Of a stretch of 64,000 nt of DNA, positions 40,701 to 52,800 are shown piece after piece. The stretch lies in the NCBI RefSeq assembly GCF_026151205.1, contig NC_087082.1, positions 6,455,908-6,519,907 of the forward strand. The letters run 5' to 3'. The notes below the pieces were generated by a model, which made no database searches, was not told the origin of the DNA, and saw only the letters and a list, made by a program, of their open reading frames with translations. The DNA comes from Bolinopsis microptera (Eukaryota; Ctenophora; Tentaculata; Lobata; Bolinopsidae). How positions within the stretch are numbered: position 1 is the first letter of the stretch; each line of letters starts with the position of its first letter. The position numbers and the translations under genes are program-made.

Positions 40701-43700
40701 ATTATCTAACCCCCAAATCCCCTAGCGGACACGTCACTGTACGGGGGCAGAGTGCTTGTCTCTGACTACAGCCAAGTTAACGAGGCTGGAGAACGTGAAG
40801 AATTCATCCCTGTCGCTCAGATCATGGGTGTTCAGTTCAAGAACTGTGGACAGCGTGGATACCGAGACTACTGGGATCCCAGATACGCTCTGGCGATACA
40901 GAACACCAAGCCGAGCGAGGACAGCTACGTGAAGTCGTGTTCAATTGACGTGTCACATAATCACGCTATCGGTATCCTGGGGTCTCACAATGTGGAGGTG
41001 TCGGGTAATGTGATCTACCATTCTCGCGGCTCCGGCATCCTTACCAACTCAGAAAATGTAAGCTAGAATCGTTAGGGTTTCTGATAATATAGAAACTCTT
41101 TTGCAAAGTTATTTCTTATACTTGTTTTCTGAAAAAGTGAATATGTTTTTTTGCATTTTATTTTATATTTTAAATTTTTATCACATCTAACAAACATTTG
41201 CCTTTAGACCAAGATTGTTGGTAACACTGTAATCTACATGAGGAGCTATGGAAACTGGGAGACTCCAGTTGAGAAACGATAACTACAAGATGGACGCTTG
41301 TTTCGAGACTTACGAAACTAATACTGCTTCTCTCAAGGTTACTTTTCACGAGATTCATTTTTTAATAATTTTGAAACGATCTACAGTATTGTTTATTATT
41401 CAAAGAAGGTCAAATGAGTGATGGTTCAACAAGGGCTTCTTGGTGATATCTATATTAAGGTTGATGTGGTTATTTCGGTATCATTAATAACGGTGTTTGG
41501 GCTGGGGAGGGGACGAAGTGTGCAAGTTAAAAATATAAAAAACCATATTATCTTATGTCTAGACGCGCAACTTGTTGGAATTTTCCTGCTCTGCTATTTG
41601 TTGTTTTGAGGATTCTATCAGATCCATGATCTAGCCGTCTTTAAATAGAGATTTAGCCTTTAGGTACTGAAAACTGAAAACTCACCTAATTCTAAACAAG
41701 TTGGGGCTGTGGCACTGGAGAAGGTGGTGCCCTCAGTACAGGTGATAGTGTTGCTACCTCTCAGCAGAAACCCCTCTTCACATGACACTGTCAGCACTGT
41801 TCCTGCTTCTACTGGAAATGTTGCTTCCGTTGTGATCTGACCCCAGGCTGGATCTAGACCCGTACACTGTACCGTAACTGTGGAATGCGAATTAAAAGAA
41901 TTAAAAACTTAATACAAATTGATCAGGTATATTTATTCTCAAAGCAAGATTCTCGATTCTATCTTATGTCGACCACAACGCGATTTAGGGATTTGTAGTT
42001 ATCATCATATAGAGAAAATTACCAAGTTCTTCATATCTGTAGTGTGTGGAAACATCGTCGTAATTACTAGATAGATGGCCGTGAAATCTCAATCCTGCCA
42101 TAAGTTTCTTCATTGAACACGTGTCACCAACATAGACCCAGGTCACCTCCAGAACATCATCAAACCAAATTTGCAGCTGAGTGGACGTCTTCAGGAAAGT
42201 CAGAACACCAGCTTGTTGGAAGAATCCTTCCGTTCCTTTGAATACGTAATCACAATTTTGTGAATGTAAGTTTTTTGGTGAGAATATGAAATTTGTTTCT
42301 GCTCCCATAGTCCATCTGATGTCGTTAGATCCATCTATCTTCTTATCGGTCTGCATCTGGAACCTCTTACCCTCCACTATTTCGTATACATAAGTGCTTT
42401 TGTCTTCGGGGACTGGGATCCATTCGCTGTACTGGGTTCCTGGGAAACATTATAATGTGAAAAGAAAACACTACCAAATAAGGTAGTGTTGTCATGTTAA
42501 CACTACCAACATTAGACATAGTAATCTCTGTTTTATTCAAAATGTTATTACAAAATTTCTTTAGTGAGTTAAACATGTGAGGACGTATTGTGCACAAGTC
42601 GTATTATAAAACCCTATAAGTTTAAATCAGATAGATCATATATGCATTGGAAAGCGGTTTCGTCAGTCACTTTTTGATGTTAGGGTATGTCGCGGGGCAG
42701 ACATCGGTTCCGATCATTATCTGGTTCTAGGACTGCTGAAAATCAAACTTCAGTCAGTGACAAAGATCAACGCCAACAGGCCCAATGTGCCTGCCATTGA
42801 GCGCCTGAGGGATAGTACTACGGTTACAGAGTACAATGTGGCTCTTCAAAATCGATTTGCAAGTCTGGATAGTGAGGTCAACCTCGAGGATATGTGGCGT
42901 AATCTCAGTCAGACCGTCACTGATGTCTCACTAGAGGTACTAGGCAAAAGACCCCGGAAGGCAAAGGAGCAACACCTGTCACGGAAGACCAAGGATTTAT
43001 TGATTCAGCGGGCACAGTTTAAGCGCAAAGACCCAAACTCGGACGCTAACAGGTCAGAGTATTCTAAACTTAATAAGTTAGTCAAGAAAAGCAGCAAGCT
43101 AGACGACAATAACTGGGCAGTTAGAGTAGCTACTGATCTTGAGGAAGCAGCGAGCAAAGGTCAGCAGCGTGAGGTATGGGCAAAGATCAAGAAGATCTCT
43201 GGTAAGAACAAGAAGCCTCGAGCATCTTGTGTCCGGGACAAGGACGGTAGGAAGATCACGGATCCCCAACAGCAGAGGGATAGGTGGAAGGAGCACTTTA
43301 CTGAACTTCTGAACCCTCCATTATCAAGTGTCGACCTTGCCGACCTTGATACAGTACCACCCCAACCCCACTTTAACTCTCTCTCTTGTTCGGATGGACC
43401 ACCCACCAGAGACGAGATTAGTTATTCCCTGACAAAGCTTAAGAACAACAAAAGCCCAGGAGTGGACGGGATAACTAACGAGCAACTGAAGTATGGTGCG
43501 AGTGCTCTAGTTGATCAACTAGAGTGTCTATTCAAGAAAGTGTGGGAAGAAGAGACTGTTCCTGAAGATTGGTTAAAGGGTGTGATCATTGTTATTGGGA
43601 AGAAAGGAGACACTTCAGTTTGCGGGAACAACAGAGGGATCACCTTAAGGTCTACAGCATCCAAGCTTTTTCAGATGATTCTTCTTAAGCGGTTACATGC

Positions 43701-46700
43701 TGGTATGGAGTGTCTTCTCAGGGAGAATCAGTGCGGATTTAGACAGAACCGCTCATGTATTGATCAGATTTATTCTCTCCGAACTATTATTCATAACTGT
43801 CTTGAGTTTAACATTCCTCTTTACATTAATTTTGTCGATTTCAAGGCAGCGTTCGATTCTATCAGAAGGGACTTTATTTGGTGCAGTATGAGACACTATG
43901 GGCTGCCTGAAAAATATGTCAGAATATTTCAGTCATTTTTTGGGGGTACCATGAGTGCCGTGAGGGTTAATGGGGAGCTGACAGACTGGTTTGATGTTAA
44001 CTCAGGCACAGGTCAGGGTGACATTCAAGCACCTCCTGTCTTCAATTTCTGCCTAAACTTTTCTGCATTTCTGGCTGAGACCAACAAGATCATCAGTCAA
44101 GGCGCAGTGCTGCAGAAAGAGATGAAGACGGTCGAGGAAAAGGTCATTCTGGACACCGATTATGCCGATGACATGGCTATTATGGACAACTCAGGGGAAG
44201 GCCTACAGGAGTCAACTGATCTTTTAGTTCATTACAGCTCCTACGCTGGGCTCAGAATAAATGCAAAGAAGACCCAATGCATGGCTGTAAGCAAGTGCGC
44301 CTCCCAGCGACCTTTCATCAAGGATGATTGTATTGAGCTGTCGGTTGAGGGTGAACCCGTCGAGCAGGTTAGCAACTTTGTCTACCTGGGTGCAACTATC
44401 AGTGGGGATGGGACAATCAACAGAGACCTGGATGTCCGTATCCAGAAGGCTAATGGCGCCTTTCATCAGCTCTGGAACATTTGGAATAGCAGAACTATAA
44501 AGACTCCAACCAAGATCAGGATCTATAGGGCTGCTGTCCTCACCATCTTGTTGTATGGAGCTGAAGTCTGGAACACCACCAAAAAGCAGATGAAACGCTT
44601 CGAGGTTTTCCACCAAACCTCCTTGAGAAGGATTCTTAGGATTAAATGGTTCTTTCATGTGACCAACGACGAAGTTCTTAGGAGGGCTGGCATCAAGTCA
44701 GTTGAGACTTTCATCAGTGCTGCCAGGCTACGTTGGTATGGACATGTAGTTAGAATGCCAGACTCTAGACTACCGAGGTTTCTGTTGAACTGGAAGCCAA
44801 ATTATGGAAAGAGGTCAAGGGGCAGACCCCGTAAGAACTGGAAGTCCTGCGTACTCGAAGATGCTGCTAAGTTTACAGGTGTTGAACACATCGACAACGA
44901 CACAACAGAAGCTTTGGCTACCAACCGAGTACAGTGGAGACATATGTTACGCCGCCAACGCGATGTGTGTGATGCAGGCCACTCCAACGACTAGGAGGAG
45001 ACCTTACCATGTATGTATGTATGTATAAGATTAAATATCGGGGAATAGGCCGACCAAGACAAATCTACTTGTCTATGTTACTAAAGGAAGTTGGGATGAA
45101 ATCTAAAGAGGAACTGCGAACTCTGATGCGGGACAGAGATATATGGAGGGGGTTATCTGGCGTAGATCGGACTTAGTTCCGACATAGTAGGATTAGAATA
45201 GAAGAAAAGAAGTGAAGGGGCTTTAACGTTTCAGTTTTACATGCCTTATTAAAGAAGTGAAGGGGCTTTAACTTTTCAGTTTTACATGCCTTATTAAAGA
45301 AGTGAAGGGGCTTTTACTTTTCAGTTTTACATGCCTTATTAAAGAAGTGAAGGGGCTTTAACTTTTCAGTTTTACATGCCTTATTAAAGAAGTGAAGGGG
45401 CTTTAACTTTTCAGTTTTACATGCCTTTCTATTCAAACAAATTATATATATATATATTATATATTGCAACAATTATTAAAACAAACCTCCAAAAGTTGTC
45501 TTTGGAAGACTCAGAAACATTGTTGCTATCACTATAGTGATTGTTGTCGTATGCATTCTTTACTGTGGGATGTCTTATCAAATTCAATCATTTTGTGGAA
45601 CTTAATATGGTCGTTTTTTAAAGTTTTTTAATTTTGCGGTATTATCCTAGCATATGAGCAAAAAACATGCCCAACTTTTTAATGAAGAGATAATGAAGAC
45701 ATACTGAACAACTATGAATACATAAAAACTGTAGCAACGACACGTTACCTAGCTGAACAAAAACTATCATCTGAGCATCAATTAACACTGACAGGGTGCC
45801 CAGTAAGGAAATAATCGAGACAACAACCATAAATCCGAAGTAACTATGGTTACTACTCTACACACGATGATGCAGCACTCTTTAACAGGCACTGGTTTGA
45901 AGTATTCTGGTACGTTAAGCAAGTAGTTCACATCCCATGCGATTAGACGTTGCAGGGGACTGGAAAACAAGGATCTGTCTAACCGTGAGGTCCTCACGTG
46001 CAAAGTTTGTAGAAATGGCAGCCAATATATTCCTGATGTGTCAACTCTTGACATCAGCTCTGAGATTCAGTGTTCGAGTATAAGCTAATGATCTTGCTGC
46101 CTGGTTTCAATCTCGTAGAGTGCGTTATTGTTTAGTTGACCAGGTGCCTGGTGTCATGTAGAAGATGTTATTTGCGGAGAAGATCCAGTCACCATTCTGC
46201 ATTGTTACCAGATACTAGACACAAATATAAACGGAGCCCTGGTCTTGTTTAGAAGCAAGAAAGCTGGGGACCACGCTCCACAAAGCCCGTGCTAAACCAT
46301 TAGCTACTGAGCAACTAGTTAGTAGTATTTACTGTAAGTAGCAGGGTCTAGACATACAATTCGCTCCATAGGAATTAAGCAGGTGAACTAAGTAGCAGGG
46401 TCTAGACATACAATTCGCTCCATAGGAATCAAGCAGGTGAACTAAAGAACTAAGGAGCAGGGAACTCTGTAAATGAGGACCTTTAGTGGGGCTTTATTTA
46501 ATAGTGTTACCACGACAAGACCACCTTATTTGGTAATGTTGGTATATTGAAATAGGTGAATGGCCCATTGCTAGGTGCCATAATCTCATAATGGCAACAT
46601 TGGTATGTCGAGATTTTTACTTTTAATAACACTTTGTTTCCAGGACAACAGGTGCGGTGGAAGTGAGAGAGCCGGGTTCTCAACTCAGGGAGAGAAAGGG

Positions 46701-46850
46701 GATGGTAACTTCTGGGAGAACAACGTCGCTCACGGCTGTCTCTGGGGCATCTTCATCAGGAAGTAAGAAGAAACATTACCTGCTAGTTGTTGGTATAGAC
46801 AAATAGCTCTGTCGTTCACATATTACGCAATCATATTTTGGCCAATTTTC

Positions 46851-46885
<35 letters not shown>

Positions 46886-49800
46886 AGACCCCCCTTGATA
46901 ATTTATAAGCAATATCCATTAACACTATCCTCTGCTTTTAGGGCAAAGCTTGAAGTTACGAAGCTGAACAATGTGATCCTCTGGCAGAATTATGACTACG
47001 GAGTGGTTCATTGGTCAGAATCATCCCTAGTCATCCAGAACAGTGTGTTCGCAGACAATGGTTTCTCTGTGACTGTGATGGTCGTTGGACCCAACCCTCT
47101 ATCGTAAGATGATCTTTATGCTTCCAAGCGATATCATCACTTTGCATCTGTATCCACATGTATAATACTTTGAAATTTTATATTACTGCTCTCTGATATA
47201 TTTTGTCCATAACAATTAAGTCTACTATTCGGCACGCCTCGTTTTGGGAATATATCAAGAAATTCTGGAAAATCTTGATTTCATCCTCTTCAGACATTCG
47301 CTGGACAACAAGTACGTTGAGTACAAGAACACCCTAATATACGGTAGGAACGCTAACAGTGCTTGTGATGAGAGGAAGACTAATGTGAACCCCACTGCTA
47401 AACTTACCGGCATCGGATACCACACTCCATCTGGCGGTACGACCTACTTTTAATTAATTAATTTTAAAAAAACTTATTTTCAAATTAATTTATTTTAAGT
47501 TAATTTATTGGTTGATCCTGGATACAACTATATTTCTCAGAAATTAGACGCGAATAATTAATGTTCATTGGTTTATATTATCAAATTTTAGATTAATGAA
47601 TACTATAATGGGACGTTATTATTCTTTAAATAAAAGTTCATGGTTGTAAGTTTGTAATAAATTATTTTCTAAAACACAACCAACGCAGCTAAAGGAGGCT
47701 ACTTGGGCATATATTTAAGTACCTTCTCGGGAGGGTACTCGGGGTGGCCCAAGATGTCGATACAAAACCCCATGTCATACTAGTAGTGTAACTATGGTAA
47801 CTAGTAGTGTAACATGTCATACTCCAGTGTGAAGGGGCTGACAACGCTAACGGGTTAGTAAAACACAGTTAGAACTTTATTTAACATTTATTAAATCATT
47901 TCAGCAAGAGGAGGTCGTATTGGCATCTACCTCAGCAACTTTATGTCTGGATTTTCCGGCTGGCCGAAGAAACCGGTCTACAAGCCGATGAGTTACTCCG
48001 CCATAAAGGGCCTAACTACTCTCAGTGGTCAGTATTTACGTGTGAAAAGCTATTTCGTGATTATGTTTGCACTGCTAGATGTTTACTGTAGTCTGTACAC
48101 ATGTTCTTCTTAATCATTTTATCATTGTGATGTGAAAACTTGTGATCTTTTTTGGAGTTGTTGCATTTTTGCATCTTTTGCTTGCTCAATGCTCTTGCGA
48201 TTTCTTCGTTTAACAAATGTTTCTTCATTGAATCTTTGAATATTTTCAACTGAATCCTTGAGTGTAATTTTGATGATTTTAACATGAGTTCCGGACAAAT
48301 CCGCGTGAGCAGGCATTTTTATCAATGAATATTCATTTTAAGCATGAAATCGAGCTATGAAACCCTGATGACGCTTGGAACTGATTTGCCTGATCTCATA
48401 ACTTCATATCATATAGTTGAAATCTCTTTTTAAAGTTTTAGCTTACAAATACTCAAATACTGATGTGTATGTAAAGACACAATAGTATGACACCACATTC
48501 ACATTACTCTGCAACCATCAGGTGTAACGTTTGCTAACTTTGCAACCATCAGGTGTAACGTTTGCTAACTTTGGTCGGTGTAATGATGTGGCAATTAGTG
48601 ACCTTCGTCAGAACGGAGACTGCTTCCACCCGGTTAAACTAAGCGGAATGAAGTACTCCGGAGTGGACATGGAGTCCAACCTCCTCCATATGAACAACCC
48701 TAATTTAGGGTTTGTAAACTCAGCAGATTGCGTGGATATGCCCTGTGATGCTAAGAAGAAGATCGTCATTACTGATATGGACGGCACTACTCTCGGCAAG
48801 GTTTGAACCGTTCTGTGAAAGTAACTTTCAATAATTATACGAATATTCACTGATCACCATTTCTCTTTGCTTTTTCTTAGCTGATAGGAACTCTTAACAG
48901 GCTGGCGACACGCTAACATCTCGCTCTGAATTCCAATGGGACGGTGATCAGAAATGGGGGATGGGAGACTACAGACTACCTAATCAGATGACCACTGCAA
49001 TGGACGGTTCTGCCATCAGTCCTAGCACCTGGCCCAACAAGGGTATTGACAGAATGCTCAACGGAGAGGTTAGTTTGTTCTTTTAGCCCTCTAGAAACTT
49101 ACTGATTTCTGATTTCTCCTAATCCAGTAACTACCTTAGTCGGTAATATTATGGGGGGGGGAAATTATGGGTGTTAAAAATATGGTTCTTTGGCCCAAAA
49201 AGGACCAAATTAGACTCCCACAATATTACCGACTAAGGTAATCAACTAACGGTACTGTTTGCTAAGTAACTAATCAACTAACGGTACTGTTTGCTAAGTA
49301 ACTAATCAACTAACGGTACTGTTTGCAAAGTAACTAATTAACTAACGGTTCTGTTTGCTAAGTAACTAATCAACTAACGGTACTGTTCGCTAAGTAACTA
49401 ATTAACTAACGGAACTGTTTGCTAAGTAACTAATTAACTAACGGTACTGTTTGCTAAGTAACTAATCAACTAACGGTACTGTTTGCTAAGTAACTAATCA
49501 ACTAACGGTACTGTTTGCTAAGTAACTAATCAACTAACGGTACTGTTTGCTAAGTAACTAATCAACTAACGGTACTGTTTGCTAAGTAACTAATCAACTA
49601 ACGGTACTGTTTGCTAAGTAACTAATCAACTAACGGTACTGTTTGCTAAGTAACTAATCAACTAACGGTACTGTTTGCTAAGTAACTAATCAACTAACGG
49701 TACTGTTTGCTAAGTAACTAATCAACTAACGGTACTGTTTGCTTATCAACTAATCAACTAACGGTACTGTTTGCTAAGTAACTAATCAACTAACGGTACT

Positions 49801-52800
49801 GTTTGCTAAGTAACTAATCAACTAACGGTACTGTTTGCTAAGTAACTAATCAACTAACGGTACTGTTTGCTAAGTAACTAATCAACTAACGGTACTGTTT
49901 GCTTATCAACTAATCAACTAACGGTACTGTTTGCTAAGTAACTAATCAACTAACGGTACTGTTTGCTAAGTAACTAATCAACTAACGGTACTGTTTGCTA
50001 AGTAACTAATCAACTAACGGTACTGTTTGCTAAGTAACTAATCAACTAACGGTACTGTTTGCTAAGTAACTAATCAACTAACGGTACTGTTTGCTAAGTA
50101 ACTAATCAACTAACGGTACTGTTTGCTAAGTAACTAATCAACTAACGGTACTGTTTGCTAAGTAACTAATCAACTAACGGTACTGTTTGCTAAGTAACTA
50201 ATCAACTAACGGTACTGTTTGCTAAGTAACTAATCAACTAACGGTACTGTTTGCTAAGTAACTAATCAACTAACGGTACTGTTTGCTAAGTAACTAATCA
50301 ACTAACGGTACTGTTTGCTAAGTAACTAATCAACTAACGGTACTGTTTGCTAAGTAACTAATCAACTAACGGTACTGTTTGCTAAGTAACTAATCAACTA
50401 ACGGTACTGTTTGCTAAGTAACTAATCAACTAACGGTACTGTTTGCTAAGTAACTAATCAACTAACGGTACTGTTTGCTAAGTAACTAATCAACTAACGG
50501 TACTGTTTGCTAAGTAACTAATCAACTAACGGTACTGTTTGCTAAGTAACTAATCAACTAACGGTACTGTTTGCTAAGTAACTAATCAACTAACGGTACT
50601 GTTTGCTAAGTAACTAATCAACTAACGGTACTGTTTGCTAAGTAACAAATCAACTAACGGTACTGTTTGCTAAGTAACAAATCAACTAACGGTACTGTTT
50701 GCTAAGTAACTAATCAACTAACGGTACTGTTTGCTAAGTAACTAATCAACTAACGGTACTGTTTGCTAAGTAACTAATCAACTAACGGTACTGTTTGCTA
50801 AGTAACTAATCAACTAACGGTACTGTTTGCTAAGTAACTAATCAACTAACGGTACTGTTTGCTAAGTAACTAATCAACTAACGGTACTGTTTGCTAAGTA
50901 ACTAATCAACTAACGGTACTGTTTGCTAAGTAACTAATCAACTAACGGTACTGTTTGGTAAGTAACTAATCAACTAACGGTACTGTTTGGTAAGTAACTA
51001 ATCAACTAACGGTACTGTTTGCTAAGTAACTAATCAACTAACGGTACTGTTTGCTAAGTAACTAATCAACTAACGGGACTGTTTGCTAAGTAACTAATCA
51101 ACTAACGGTACTGTTTGCTAAGTAACTAATCAACTAACGGTACTGTTTGCTAAGTAACTAATCAACTAACGGTACTGTTTGCTAAGTAACTAATCAACTA
51201 ACGGTACTGTTTGCTAAGTAACTAATCAACTAACGGTACTGTTTGCTGAGCAACTAATCAACTAACGGTACTGTTTGCTGAGTAACTTATCAACTAACGG
51301 TACTGTTTGCTAAGTAACTAATCAACTAACGGTACTGTTTGCTAAGGAACTAATCAACTAACGGTACTGTTTGCTAAGTAACTAATCAACTAACGGTACT
51401 GTTTGCTAAGTAACTAATCAACTAACGGTACTGTTTGCTAAGTAACTAATCAACTAACGGTACTGTTTGCTAAGTAACTAATCAACTAACGGTACTGTTT
51501 GCTAAGTAACTAATCAACTAACGGTACTGTTTGCTAAGTAACTAATCAACTAACGGTGCTGTTTGCTTATCAACTAATCAACTAACGGTACTGTTTGCTA
51601 AGTAACTAATCAACTAACGGTACTGTTTGCTAAGTAACTAATCAACTAACGGTACTGTTTGCTAAGTAACTAATCAACTAACGGTACTGTTTGCTAAGTA
51701 ACTAATCAACTAACGGTACTGTTTGCTAAGTAACTAATCAACTAACGGTACTGTTTGCTAAGTAACTAATCAACTAACGGTACTGTTTGCTAAGTAACTA
51801 ATCAACTAACGGTACTGTTTGCTAAGTAACTAATCAACTAACGGTACTGTTTGCTAAGTAACTAATCAACTAACGGTACTGTTTGCTAAGTAACTAATCA
51901 ACTAACGGTACTGTTTGCTAAGTAACTAATCAACTAACGGTGCTGTTTGCTTATCAACTAATCAACTAACGGTACTGTTTGCTAAGTAACTAATCAACTA
52001 ACGGTACTGTTTGCTAAGTAACTAATCAACTAACGGTACTGTTTGCTAAGTAACTAATCAACTAACGGTGCTGTTTGCTTATCAACTAATCAACTAACGG
52101 TACTGTTTGCTAAGTAACTAATCAACTAACGGTACTGTTTGCTAAGTAACTAATCAACTAACGGTACTGTTTGCTAAGTAACTAATCAACTAACGGTACT
52201 GTTTGCTAAGTAACTAATCAACTAACGGTACTGTTTGCTAAGTAACTAATCAACTAACGGTACTGTTTGCTAAGTAACTAATCAACTAACGGTACTGTTT
52301 GGCGTTTGCCGCTGTAGAAAGTGTGTGAGTTCAACACTGGTTACAACATGTACAAGTGCTCTGGTGTGAGCTACAAGATGTTGATCATAGAGAGCATGGA
52401 CGGAGACACGGAGGTGAGGAGACTCTCCCCCGTAGCTCTCTCTACTGAAGATGGAAGTGTGGACCTCATTAACGGACCTATGGATCATGGCTGGTGTGGA
52501 GGGTAAGAAGTAGTTTTTTCAAAATTGTATGAAACGTTTGATTATTTGATATTAAAACTTCAAGATATAGGTATCTTAAAGGTGAACATGCCGTATATCA
52601 GGTGATAAACTCAATTCATATCCTCCTAGATACACCTGCCAGCAACGTATCTCAACATTTTACGCGCTGGTTATCGTCGGAAAGGAGTACAAACTGCACT
52701 TTACTTCCACTCAACCTCAATCTATGAGATACATGCTGCTGGATGCTGCTGTTGGAGACAAGATAAAGCTAGATATCTGGTACGCTAAGAGTCAGCGGCT

